64,000 nucleotides of DNA, taken from assembly GCA_035550515.1 (NCBI GenBank), contig DASZOZ010000005.1, forward strand, positions 11,596 through 75,595, in the 5' to 3' direction. Origin of the DNA: DATARH01 sp035550515 (GTDB lineage Bacteria > Pseudomonadota > Alphaproteobacteria > ATCC43930 > CGMCC-115725). Under the pieces are notes generated by a model. That model saw only the letters and a program-made list of their open reading frames with translations, did not search any database and was not told where the DNA came from. The translations under genes and the position numbers were made by a program. Shown in pieces: positions 49,241 through 57,510 of the stretch (position 1 is the first letter of the stretch; every line of letters starts with the position of its first letter).

Positions 49241-50467
49241 ATGCCCGACATATCGCCGAACGCCGCCCCCTTTCCCCCGATGGCGCCGGTCGCCGGCGTG
49301 CGCCTTGCCAGCTATGCCGCCGGCATCCGCTACAAGGGGCGCGACGATGTGATGGTCGCCGAGCTGGCGGCCGGCAGCACCATCGCCGGGGTGTTCACCC
49401 AGTCGACGATGCCCGGCCAGCCGGTGATCTGGTGCCGGCAATGCCTGCCGCGCGGGTCGGCGCGGGCGATCGTCGTCAACTCCGGCAACGCCAATGTCTT
49501 TACCGGCCAGGCCGGGTGGCAGGTCTGCGAAAGCACGGCGGCGACCGCGGCACGGCTGTTCGGCTGCGATCCGCAGGAGATCTACCTCTCGTCCACCGGG
49601 GTGATCGGCGAGCCGCCGCCGGCCGACCGCATCAGCGAGGCGCTGCCGCACATCGTGCCGCTGCTCGACGCCGGCGCCTGGGAGAAGGCGGCGCGGGCGA
49701 TCATGACCACCGACACCTTCCCCAAGGGCGCCACCGCGACCGCCGAGATCGCCGGCACGACGGTGCGGCTCAACGGCTTCTGCAAGGGCTCGGGGATGAT
49801 CGCGCCGGACATGGCGACGATGCTCGGCTATGTGTTCACCGATGCGGCGCTGCCGGCGCCGGTGCTGCAAAAGCTGCTGGCCGACGCCGCCGAGGTCTCG
49901 TTCAACGCGATGACCGTCGACGGCGACACCTCGACCAGCGACACGGTGCTGCTCTGCGCCACGCAGCAAGCCAAGCATGCCGCGATCGGCGAGGCCGGCG
50001 ACCCGCTTCTCGCCGGCTTCCGGCAGGCGCTGCACGCGGTGATGATCGACCTTGCGCGGCAGATCGCCAAGGACGGCGAGGGCGCGCAGAAATTCGTCAC
50101 GATCGACGTCACCGGGGCCGAGAGCGACCGCGCGGCGCGGGCGATCGGGCTGGCGATCGGCAATTCGCCGCTGGTCAAGACCGCGCTCGCCGCGGGCGAC
50201 GCCAATTGGGGGCGCATCGTGATGGCGGTCGGCAAGTCGGGCGAAAAGGCCGACCGCAACAAGCTCGGCATTGCCGTCGGCGGCATCCGGATCGCTGCCG
50301 AGGGCGGCCCCGTCCCCGGCTATCGCGAGGGCCCGGTCGCGGAGCACATGAAGGGGCTCGAAATCCACATCGCCGTCGATATCGGCATCGGCCCCGGCAA
50401 GGCCACGGTGTGGACCTGCGACCTGACGCACGGTTATGTCGACATCAACGGCGCCTACCGGACGTGA
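49241..50467 (+). CDS. argJ: Bifunctional glutamate N-acetyltransferase/amino-acid acetyltransferase
   Basis: A 408-residue ArgJ. Self-cleavage occurs before Thr193 in the motif MATMLGYVF, splitting it into alpha and beta chains; Thr193 is then the nucleophile. KGSGMIAPDMATML and NSGNANVFTG are family signatures. The enzyme transfers acetyl from N-acetylornithine to glutamate, recycling the acetyl group in arginine synthesis. ATG 49241 has AGGAG upstream. Expression may be controlled by the leader at 49015-49184. Confidence 0.95.
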   Translation: MPDISPNAAPFPPMAPVAGVRLASYAAGIRYKGRDDVMVAELAAGSTIAGVFTQSTMPGQPVIWCRQCLPRGSARAIVVNSGNANVFTGQAGWQVCESTAATAARLFGCDPQEIYLSSTGVIGEPPPADRISEALPHIVPLLDAGAWEKAARAIMTTDTFPKGATATAEIAGTTVRLNGFCKGSGMIAPDMATMLGYVFTDAALPAPVLQKLLADAAEVSFNAMTVDGDTSTSDTVLLCATQQAKHAAIGEAGDPLLAGFRQALHAVMIDLARQIAKDGEGAQKFVTIDVTGAESDRAARAIGLAIGNSPLVKTALAAGDANWGRIVMAVGKSGEKADRNKLGIAVGGIRIAAEGGPVPGYREGPVAEHMKGLEIHIAVDIGIGPGKATVWTCDLTHGYVDINGAYRT

Positions 50468-50497
50468 GGGTGGGATCGAGACCTTGAAGGACGCGCG

Positions 50498-50911
50498 ATG
50501 CCTGATGCTCCGCCCAGACCCATCCTTCTCGTCGCCGCGGTGGCCTTGATCGACCCCGACGGCCGGGTGCTGCTGGCCGAGCGGCCGGCGGGCAAGCATC
50601 TCGCCGGCACCTGGGAATTCCCCGGCGGCAAGGTGCAGTCCGGCGAGACGCCGGAGGCGGCGTTGATCCGCGAGCTCGACGAGGAGCTCGGCATCAGCAC
50701 GCATCAAAGCTGCCTTGCGCCGTTCACCTTCGCCTCGCACAGCTACGAGGCCTTTCATTTGCTGATGCCGCTCTACGTGTGCCGCAAATGGCAGGGCATC
50801 GTCACGGCGCGCGAGGGGCAGCGGCTCAAATGGGTGCGCCCGGCGCAGTTCGACGACCCGATGCCGCCGGCCGACAAGCCGCTCGTCGCGATGCTGCGCG
50901 ACCTGCTTTAG
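50498..50911 (+). CDS. mutT: NUDIX hydrolase, 8-oxo-dGTP diphosphatase
   Basis: A 137-residue protein. The Nudix box spans residues 43-65 (GGKVQSGETPEAALIRELDE then ELG) and matches Gx5Ex7REUxEExGU. GTWEFPGGK and the C-terminal LKWVRPAQFDD are typical of MutT. It removes oxidised nucleotides from the pool. It starts 30 bp after argJ and probably shares its transcript. Its 3' end overlaps the convergent methyltransferase gene by 4 bp. Confidence 0.9.
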   Translation: MPDAPPRPILLVAAVALIDPDGRVLLAERPAGKHLAGTWEFPGGKVQSGETPEAALIRELDEELGISTHQSCLAPFTFASHSYEAFHLLMPLYVCRKWQGIVTAREGQRLKWVRPAQFDDPMPPADKPLVAMLRDLL

Positions 50912-51750
50912 GCGATCCGCCGGCGCGGGCCCGGGCGGGGCTGGGCGTGGTCGGGGTGCGGCGCCCAGCCGGTGAGGAACAGCACCTCGAACGTGGCCTC
51001 GATGCGGCCGTCGCGGTTGGTGAAGCGCTCGGCGTAGAGCGCGGCGGCGTGGGCGAGCGTCCTCCGGCGCAGGTAAGGGCGCCGCTCGGCGAGGGTGTTG
51101 GTCTCGCCCATCCCGCGCAGGTCGTGCATCAGCGCCAGCATGTCGGGATAGGTGGCGGTCATGGTCTCGCTGTCGGCGACCGGCATCGCAAACCCGGCGC
51201 GCTGTAGCAGCCCGGCGGCGTCGCCGAGCTCGACCGTGGGCGAGACGCGGGGGCTGACCCCGCCTTCCTCCGCCAACTCGGCCTCGAACAGCGCGGTGCG
51301 CAGCTCGACCAGCGTACCGCCCCCGAGCAGCGCCGCGAGCAGCAGCCCGTCCGGCTTCAGCGCCCGGCGGATCTGGATCAGCGCCCCCGGCAAGTCGGCG
51401 CACCAGTGCAGCGCCAGATTGCTGGCGACGAGGTCGAAGCTGCCGTCGCCAAAGGGCAGGAATTCCGGGTCGGCGCAGACCCGCGGCAGCGGTGCCGCGA
51501 TGAGTTGCTGCCGCGAGGGTTCCGCGGCGACGGCCAGCCGGCTGCCGGCACGGTCCGCCAAGGCGCGGGTCAAGGCGCCGTCGCGGGCGCCGAGGTCGAG
51601 CGCTGCGGCAAAGGACCGGTTGATCAGGTCGAGCCGGTCGAGCAGGCGCTCGGCCACCTCCCGGTGCAGGAAATCGACGCCCCCCGCGGCGCGATCGCGG
51701 TGCAGGCGCCAGGCGTGCCGGTCGAAAAGCGGTGTCGCTGACTTTTCCAT
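50908..51750 (-). CDS. SAM-dependent methyltransferase (BioC/NDUFAF5-like)
   Basis: A 280-residue class I methyltransferase. Motif I is AALDLGARDGALTRALAD; FLPFGDGSFDLVASNLALHWCADLPGALIQ is the typical BioC-like middle. A C-terminal block (GETNTLAERRPYLRRRTL) matches the alphaproteobacterial relatives of NDUFAF5, which hydroxylates or modifies a complex I subunit. ATG 51750 is used; its ribosome site is weak. Divergent from comF with a 40-bp gap. Confidence 0.78.
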   Translation of the reverse strand: MEKSATPLFDRHAWRLHRDRAAGGVDFLHREVAERLLDRLDLINRSFAAALDLGARDGALTRALADRAGSRLAVAAEPSRQQLIAAPLPRVCADPEFLPFGDGSFDLVASNLALHWCADLPGALIQIRRALKPDGLLLAALLGGGTLVELRTALFEAELAEEGGVSPRVSPTVELGDAAGLLQRAGFAMPVADSETMTATYPDMLALMHDLRGMGETNTLAERRPYLRRRTLAHAAALYAERFTNRDGRIEATFEVLFLTGWAPHPDHAQPRPGPRRRIA

Positions 51751-51790
51751 CTGGTCGAGCTTGACGCGTCGCGCAACCCCTTGATCATGG

Positions 51791-52549
51791 GTGGCGATGC
51801 AACTCGCGGCAACCCTCCCCGCCGCCTTGCGCCGGCTGAGCCGCGCCGTGGTCGACGGCGTGCTGCCGCCGCGCTGTTTGGCGTGCGGCGCGACGGTCGA
51901 CGAGGTCGACGCGCTGTGCGGATCGTGCTGGGCAAGCATGACGTTCTTCGCACCGCCCTGGTGCGCGGTGTGCGGCCTGCCGTTTCCGCATCCGATGGGG
52001 GAGGGCGCGGTTTGCGGCGACTGTGCACGCCGCGCGCCGAGCTGGGACCGCGGCCGGTCGGTGCTGCGCTATGACAAGCACAGCCGGCACCTGGTGCTCA
52101 AGCTCAAGCATGGCGACCAGACCCATCTCGCCGGCGCGTTCGGCCGCTGGATGCAGCGCGCGGGCGGCGAGGTGCTCGGCAAGGCCGATCTGCTGATGCC
52201 GGTGCCGCTGCATTGGACCCGGCTGTTCACCCGGCGCTTCAACCAGTCGGCGCTGCTGGCGCAGGCGATCCATGCCGCCGGCGGGCCGCCGGTCGCGGCC
52301 GATTGGCTGGTGCGGCGACGGCGGACGCCGTCGCAAGGGACGATGGGGCCGCTCGCCCGCGCCCGCAACGTGCGCGGCGCCTTCGCGCTGCGTCCGGGCC
52401 GCAGTGTCGGCGGCAGGCGGGTGGTGCTGATCGACGACGTGCTGACAACCGGCGCCACTGCCGAGGAATGCGCCCGCGTGCTGCGCCGCGCCGGTGCGGC
52501 TTCGATCGGCGTGCTGGTGCTGGCGCGGGCGGTAAGAGCGGGGAGCTGA
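51791..52549 (+). CDS. comF: ComF-family phosphoribosyltransferase-like protein
   Basis: A 252-residue protein. The N-terminal half has two Cys pairs likely to bind zinc (PPRCLACGATVDEVDALCGSC, WCAVCGLPFPH). The C-terminal PRT domain has LLMPVPLHWTRLFTRRFNQS and the phosphate-binding loop VVLIDDVLTTGATAEECA. ComF is linked to DNA uptake in naturally competent bacteria; in others its role is unclear. The start is GTG 51791 or ATG 51797. Confidence 0.9.
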   Translation: MAMQLAATLPAALRRLSRAVVDGVLPPRCLACGATVDEVDALCGSCWASMTFFAPPWCAVCGLPFPHPMGEGAVCGDCARRAPSWDRGRSVLRYDKHSRHLVLKLKHGDQTHLAGAFGRWMQRAGGEVLGKADLLMPVPLHWTRLFTRRFNQSALLAQAIHAAGGPPVAADWLVRRRRTPSQGTMGPLARARNVRGAFALRPGRSVGGRRVVLIDDVLTTGATAEECARVLRRAGAASIGVLVLARAVRAGS

Positions 52550-52720
52550 CCATTCGCAGCGCTGGCGGGCTGCGCAATCCGGGCCGGGTTCCGAGGTGCT
52601 TGCGCCGGCGAGACTCGAAGGACGCATGGTCGTTTTGCAGGGACCAACCGGCTACGGAAATTGCGGCGGCGGCGGTTTCGCGCCATATGTGAGACGCCGT
52701 TGCGCGGGAGAAGCAAGACG

Positions 52721-52981
52721 ATGGCCGAGGTCGATATCTACACGACGATGTGGTGCCCCTATTGCGCGCGGGCCAAGTCGCTGCTCGACAGGAAGGGGGT
52801 CGCCTATCACGAGATCAGCCTCGACGAGCAGCCCAACCGTCGTGCCGAAATGGTGCAGCGGGCGCATGGCGGCCGCACCGTGCCGCAAATCTTCATCGAT
52901 GGCGAGCATGTCGGTGGCTGCGACGACATCCACGCGCTCGACCGCGCCGGCAAGCTCGACGCCAAGCTCGGGCTTGCGTGA
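52721..52981 (+). CDS. grxC: Glutaredoxin 3
   Basis: An 86-residue thioredoxin-fold protein with the dithiol CPYC (Cys12, Cys15) and GGRTVPQIFIDGEHVGGCDD, the glutathione-binding TVP and GG motifs. It reduces disulfides with glutathione. ATG 52721 is selected because earlier in-frame starts add unlikely residues. Its stop overlaps the nitrilase start by one base, indicating coupling. Confidence 0.93.
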   Translation: MAEVDIYTTMWCPYCARAKSLLDRKGVAYHEISLDEQPNRRAEMVQRAHGGRTVPQIFIDGEHVGGCDDIHALDRAGKLDAKLGLA

Positions 52982-53853
52982 TGGGCGCCCCCTTCACCGT
53001 CGCCTGCGTTCAGTTCACCGCGGGGCCCGACCCGGAGCCGAACATCGCCGCCGTCTCGGGGCTGATCCGCCGCGCTCGCGATGCCGGCGCCGATTTCATC
53101 ACCACGCCCGAGGCCAGCAATTTTATCGAGAGTGGCAGCAAGCGCCGCGAGAAGGCCAAGCGGGAAGGGGACGACCCGTTTCTCGCGGCGATGCGTGAGC
53201 TGGCACGCGAGACCGGCGCGTGGATCCTGGTCGGCTCCCTGGTCATCGACCCGGCCGGCGAACCGGGCGCCGGCGACGAGACGCGGCTCGCCAACCGCTC
53301 CTTCCTGCTCGACGCGCAGGGCGGCATCGTCGCCAAATACGACAAGATCCACTTGTTCGACATCGACCTGCCGAACGGCGAGAGCATCCGCGAGAGCAAC
53401 GCCTACCGGCCCGGCGACCGCGCGGTCATCGCCGATACGCCGTGGGGCAAGCTCGGGATGACGGTCTGCTACGACGTGCGTTTCCCGCATCTCTACCGGA
53501 TGCTGGCGCAGGCCGGGGCGGATTTCCTGTCGGTGCCGTCGGTGTTTACGGTGCCGACCGGCAAGGCGCACTGGGACGTGCTGCTGCGGTCGCGGGCGAT
53601 CGAGAACGGCGCTTTCCTGTTCGCCCCGGCGCAGACCGGCGAACACACGGCGGGGCGCAGGAGCTACGGCCACTCGCTGATCGTCGACCCGTGGGGCGAA
53701 GTGATGGCGGAAGGCGGCGAGGGCGTCGGCATCATCACCGCCAGGATCGACCCTGAGCGCGTCGGCAAGGTGCGCGGCGGCTTGCCGTCGCTGCGCCACG
53801 ACCGCCAATTCACGCCGCCGGTGCCGGCCTCTCGTCCGCTGGCCGCCGCGTAG
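52981..53853 (+). CDS. Carbon-nitrogen hydrolase (nitrilase superfamily, Nit1/deaminated-glutathione amidase-like)
   Basis: A 290-residue enzyme with the catalytic triad Glu44 (TPEASN), Lys122 (KYDKIHLFDID) and Cys163 (TVCYDVRFP). The last motif is characteristic of the Nit1/Nit2 branch, which repairs deaminated glutathione; adjacency to a glutaredoxin gene agrees. ATG 52981 overlaps the grxC stop. The 3' end overlaps the convergent Uma2 gene by 44 bp. Confidence 0.9.
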   Translation: MGAPFTVACVQFTAGPDPEPNIAAVSGLIRRARDAGADFITTPEASNFIESGSKRREKAKREGDDPFLAAMRELARETGAWILVGSLVIDPAGEPGAGDETRLANRSFLLDAQGGIVAKYDKIHLFDIDLPNGESIRESNAYRPGDRAVIADTPWGKLGMTVCYDVRFPHLYRMLAQAGADFLSVPSVFTVPTGKAHWDVLLRSRAIENGAFLFAPAQTGEHTAGRRSYGHSLIVDPWGEVMAEGGEGVGIITARIDPERVGKVRGGLPSLRHDRQFTPPVPASRPLAAA

Positions 53854-54403
53854 CGTCGAGCTCGGTATCCTCGTAGATCTCGTCCAGCGAGATCGCGACG
53901 CCGATCGCCGACAGGTTCAGGGTGCCGTCGTCGACCACGACCTCGTCGATCCAGCCGGCATCGGTGCGCGTGTAGAGGTCGATCAGCCGCTCGTCCTGCT
54001 CAACGATCGCGTATTGCCGGATCGACGGCGTCGCGAAGTAATCGAGTTTTTTGCGCCCCCGGTCCTCTCGTGCGGTGCTAGGCGAGATGATCTCGACCAC
54101 GACAACCGGCTCCGGCAGGTGATCGGCGCGGTCATCGACCGGGCTGCAGGCGATGCTGATGTCGGGGTAGCGGATATTGCCGTTGGCGATGACTTTCATG
54201 TCGCTGCCGAATGGTCGGCAACGAGAACCTCGGAGTGCTGCGCGAAGACTAGTCGACAGGTTCATCGCGATGGTCACGTGACCGGCCGAGGCCCCGGTCA
54301 TCATGCGGATCACGCCATCGACGTATTCGTGGCGGTCCGGCTGCTTGCGTTCCCAGGCGAGGAACTCGTCGAGCGACATCAGCTTTTCGACTGCATTCGG
54401 CAT
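53810..54403 (-). CDS. Uma2-family (PD-(D/E)XK-fold) putative nuclease
   Basis: A 197-residue protein. The PD-(D/E)XK core is visible as RYPDISIAC, then VVVVEIISPSTAREDRGRKKLDYF. The N-terminal MSLDEFLAWERKQPDRHEYVDGVI is the Uma2 signature. Function of these proteins is not established; many copies occur in cyanobacteria and other mobile-rich genomes. It interrupts an otherwise conserved housekeeping order and overlaps the nitrilase 3' end, so it may be an insertion. Confidence 0.83.
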   Translation of the reverse strand: MPNAVEKLMSLDEFLAWERKQPDRHEYVDGVIRMMTGASAGHVTIAMNLSTSLRAALRGSRCRPFGSDMKVIANGNIRYPDISIACSPVDDRADHLPEPVVVVEIISPSTAREDRGRKKLDYFATPSIRQYAIVEQDERLIDLYTRTDAGWIDEVVVDDGTLNLSAIGVAISLDEIYEDTELDATRRPADERPAPAA

Positions 54404-54412
54404 GGCGTCATC

Positions 54413-54955
54413 TTACGGCAAACGGGGCAAGGCGGCGAGCGGGCCGTTGATCGCGGCGATGCGCTGGAGGACGGCGCGGCGCGGGGCCAGGACCTCGCCT
54501 TGCTCGAAGGCGATGACGGTGAGCGTGCCGAAGGCCTCGAGCAGTTCGTTGGGACGGAGCAGAAAATCGGGACTGCGCGGGTGGCCGAAGCGCTCGTTGC
54601 CCTGGGCAAAGGTCTCGTAGATGACCGCGCCGCCGGGCGCCAGCGCCGCCGCGATCGCCGGCAGCAGCGGACGGTGGAGATAGTTGGTGACGACGATGCC
54701 GTCATAATCGCTGCTGAACGGCCGCGGCATGCCGGCTTCCAGGTCGATGGCTTCGACCCGGCATTGTGCGCCGGCGAACGGCGCGAGCGCCGTGACGTCG
54801 CGGTCCACGGCGTGCACCGTGCAGCCGTGATCGAGCAGGAGCCGCGTGTGCCGGCCCTTGCCGGCCGCGAGGTCGAGCACCCGGCCGCCCGGCCGGATCA
54901 GCGGCAGGAAGCGCAAAACCCAGCCGGAATACCCCTCTTGGTCGCTCGTTAGCAC
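54413..54955 (-). CDS. Class I SAM-dependent methyltransferase
   Basis: A 180-residue methyltransferase from GTG 54955. Motif I is VLDLAAGKGRHTRLLLDHG, acid AVDRD, post-I IVVTNYLHRPLLPAIAAALAPGG. The short size and YETFAQGNERFGHP resemble TehB-like proteins of alphaproteobacteria. Substrate unknown. It lies 9 bp upstream of the Uma2 gene on the same strand and is divergent from DUF1178. Confidence 0.78.
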   Translation of the reverse strand: MLTSDQEGYSGWVLRFLPLIRPGGRVLDLAAGKGRHTRLLLDHGCTVHAVDRDVTALAPFAGAQCRVEAIDLEAGMPRPFSSDYDGIVVTNYLHRPLLPAIAAALAPGGAVIYETFAQGNERFGHPRSPDFLLRPNELLEAFGTLTVIAFEQGEVLAPRRAVLQRIAAINGPLAALPRLP

Positions 54956-55022
54956 TGCTGCCCCATAATTGCTAAAGGTCTGCGATGCGTTATATAGACG
55001 GAGGTCGGAGGAGGTTGCGTCG

Positions 55023-55433
55023 ATGATCCGGTTTTCGCTGCGTTGCGCTTCAGAGCACGAATTCGAAGTGTGGTTCCGCGATGGTGAGACCTATGAGACA
55101 CAACGGCAGGCGGACGAGATCGCCTGCCCCGAATGCGGCTCGACAAAGGTCGAGAAGGCATTGATGGCGCCGCGCATCGGCCGTTCGCGCGAGCCGGGGC
55201 CGCCGATTTCGCCGGCGCAGATGCGGCAGATGCTGGTGCAATTGCGCCGGCAGGTGGAGCAGCATTGCGACTATGTCGGCGAACAATTCGCCGAGGAGGC
55301 GCGCAAGATCCATTACGGCGAAGCCGACCCGCACGGCATCTACGGCGAGGCGACCGACGAGCAGTCGCGCGAGCTGGCCGAGGAGGGGATCAAGTTCGGC
55401 AGGATTCCCTGGATCGCGCCGACCGACGCGTAA
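55023..55433 (+). CDS. DUF1178 family protein
   Basis: A 136-residue protein typical of the alphaproteobacterial/betaproteobacterial DUF1178 family: MIRFSLRCASEHEFEVWF start, CPECGS zinc-like pair (ACPECGSTKVEKALMAP), and the ending EEGIKFGRIPWIAPTDA. Its role is unknown; it is nearly always found beside the nitrilase and grxC genes. ATG 55023 follows GGAGGAGG. Confidence 0.9.
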   Translation: MIRFSLRCASEHEFEVWFRDGETYETQRQADEIACPECGSTKVEKALMAPRIGRSREPGPPISPAQMRQMLVQLRRQVEQHCDYVGEQFAEEARKIHYGEADPHGIYGEATDEQSRELAEEGIKFGRIPWIAPTDA

Positions 55434-55436
55434 GTT

Positions 55437-56177
55437 TCAGCGCTTGACCGCGGTCACCAGATAATTGACCGACAGGTCGTCCGATACCGTCCATTCACCG
55501 GCCGCGAGGCGGTAGCGCAACCCCTTCAGGCCGGTCGGGCTGAGACCGATTCGGCGCAGACCCAACACGAACTCGGAGGGACGCAGAAAGCGCCGCCAGT
55601 CATGCGTGCCGCGCGGCAGCCAGCCCATCACATATTCGGCGCCGACGACGGCGAGGACATAGGCTTGCGGGGTGCGGTTGATCGTGGCGCCGATAAACAC
55701 GCCGCCCGGCTTGACCAGTGCGGCAGAGGCGGCCAGCAAGGCTTGCGGGTCGGCGACATGCTCGATCAGTTCGAGGGCGAGCACGACATCGAAGTCCCGC
55801 CCGCTCGCGGCGAGCGATTCGGCGGTTTCGCAACGGTAGTCGATCGTCAGCCCGCCGACGGCGGCGTGATCGCGCGCGATTGCGATCGCCGCGTCATCGG
55901 CATCGATCGCGGTCACCGCATGGCCGAGCCGCGCCATCGGCTCGGCGATGAGGCCGCCGCCACACCCGATATCGCACAATGTCAGGCCGGTGAACGGTGT
56001 CAAAGAACGCGGGTCGCGGGCGAAATGCGTGACCAGCGCGTCGCGGATAAAGCGCAGCCGGGCCGGGTTCAGCCGGTGCAGCGGGCGAAAACTGCCCTCC
56101 GGGTCCCACCAGCCCGCGGCGTGCGCCGCGAAGCGGTCGATTTCCGACGGGTCGACTGTCTGGTCGGTGGATTGCAT
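55437..56177 (-). CDS. ubiG: Ubiquinone biosynthesis O-methyltransferase
   Basis: A 246-residue UbiG: DRFAAHAAGWWDPEGSFRPLHRLNPARLRFI start, motif I LCDIGCGGGLIAEPMARLG, LELIEHVADP, and C-terminal GLKGLRYRLAAGEW. It carries out both O-methylations of ubiquinone synthesis at the membrane. ATG 56177 lies 110 bp from the divergent lysC start. Convergent with DUF1178, with only 3 bp between stops. Confidence 0.95.
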   Translation of the reverse strand: MQSTDQTVDPSEIDRFAAHAAGWWDPEGSFRPLHRLNPARLRFIRDALVTHFARDPRSLTPFTGLTLCDIGCGGGLIAEPMARLGHAVTAIDADDAAIAIARDHAAVGGLTIDYRCETAESLAASGRDFDVVLALELIEHVADPQALLAASAALVKPGGVFIGATINRTPQAYVLAVVGAEYVMGWLPRGTHDWRRFLRPSEFVLGLRRIGLSPTGLKGLRYRLAAGEWTVSDDLSVNYLVTAVKR

Positions 56178-56286
56178 AAAAGCCTTACGCTGCCGATATG
56201 GCCGCGAGCGCCGCAAAGGAGTATGCGGGGGGATATAAGACCGGCGAGCTCGGCATAAAACCGCACAAAATGGATTTGCAGCAGCG

Positions 56287-57510
56287 ATGGCGCGGATCGT
56301 TCAAAAATTCGGCGGCACCTCGGTCGCGGATGTCGACCGGATCAAAAACGCCGCGCTGCGTGTCCAGCGCGAGGTCGCCGCCGGCAATGAGGTCGTCGTG
56401 GTGGTCTCGGCGATGGCCGGGACGACCAACCAGCTCGTCGCCTGGGTGCGGGCCATCAACCCGCTGCACGACACCACCGAATACGACGCCGTGGTGGCCA
56501 GCGGCGAGCAGGTGACGGCCGGGCTGATGGCCCTCGCCCTGCACGATCTGGGGATCGAGGCGCGCTCCTGGCTCGGCTGGCAGCTGCCGATCCGCACCGA
56601 CGGCATGCACGGCAAGGCGGCGATCGAGTGTATCGAAACCGCAAAAATCGAACACGACCTGGCCAAGAAGCGGGTCGCCGTCGTCGCCGGATTTCAAGGT
56701 CTGGGCGCGGACGGCCGCATCACCACGCTGGGCCGCGGCGGGTCGGATACCTCCGCGGTGGCGCTCGCGGCGGAGCTGAAGGCGGAGCGATGCGATATCT
56801 TCACCGATGTCGACGGCATCTATACAACCGACCCGCGCATCGTTGCGAAAGCGCGGAAGCTCGATAGAATCGCCTTTGAAGAAATGCTTGAAATGGCCTC
56901 GCAAGGCGCGCGCGTGCTGGAGCCGCGCTCGGTCGCGATGGCGATGAACAATCGGGTTCGCCTGCAGGTGCTGTCGAGTTTCACCGATACGCCCGGCACG
57001 CTGGTCACGGACGAGGACGAGATCGTGGAACATCGCGTGGTGAGCGGGATCGCCTACAGCCGCGACGAGGCAAAAATCACGGTCGAGCGGGTGGCCGACC
57101 GGCCGGGCGTCGCCGCGGCCTTGTTCGGCCCGCTGGCCGACAACGCGATCAACGTCGACATGATCGTGCAGAACGTCTCGGCCGACGGCGCCACCACCGA
57201 CATGACCTTCACCGTCGGCAAGGCCGATCTCGAACGCACGCTGCAGGTGCTTGAAGCGCTGCGCGGCGCGTTGGGCTTTAAGGCGCTGAAGCCCGATTCC
57301 GGGGTCGTCAAGATTTCGGTGATCGGGGTCGGGATGCGCAGCCATGCCGGCGTCGCGCAACTGATGTTCAAGACGCTGGCCGAGCGCGGCATCAACATCC
57401 AGGTGATTTCGACCTCCGAGATCAAGGTCAGCGTGCTGATCGCCGCCGACTATACCGAGCTGGCGCTGCGCGCGCTGCACACCGCATACGGGCTCGACGC
57501 CGCGGAATGA
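56287..57510 (+). CDS. lysC: Aspartate kinase
   Basis: A 407-residue aspartokinase. Kinase motif VQKFGGTSVADVDRIKN (5-21), GRGGSDTSAVALAAELKAE and FTDVDGIYTTDPRIV. Two C-terminal ACT domains (from about residue 260; TDMTFTVGKADLERTL, VGMRSHAGVAQLMFK) give feedback control by lysine and threonine. First step of the aspartate amino-acid pathway. The next gene overlaps by ATGA. Confidence 0.96.
   Translation: MARIVQKFGGTSVADVDRIKNAALRVQREVAAGNEVVVVVSAMAGTTNQLVAWVRAINPLHDTTEYDAVVASGEQVTAGLMALALHDLGIEARSWLGWQLPIRTDGMHGKAAIECIETAKIEHDLAKKRVAVVAGFQGLGADGRITTLGRGGSDTSAVALAAELKAERCDIFTDVDGIYTTDPRIVAKARKLDRIAFEEMLEMASQGARVLEPRSVAMAMNNRVRLQVLSSFTDTPGTLVTDEDEIVEHRVVSGIAYSRDEAKITVERVADRPGVAAALFGPLADNAINVDMIVQNVSADGATTDMTFTVGKADLERTLQVLEALRGALGFKALKPDSGVVKISVIGVGMRSHAGVAQLMFKTLAERGINIQVISTSEIKVSVLIAADYTELALRALHTAYGLDAAE

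Noticed and set aside
56178..56286. Lysine riboswitch before lysC
   Set aside because: The gap to ubiG is 109 bp and shows no L-box features or terminator.
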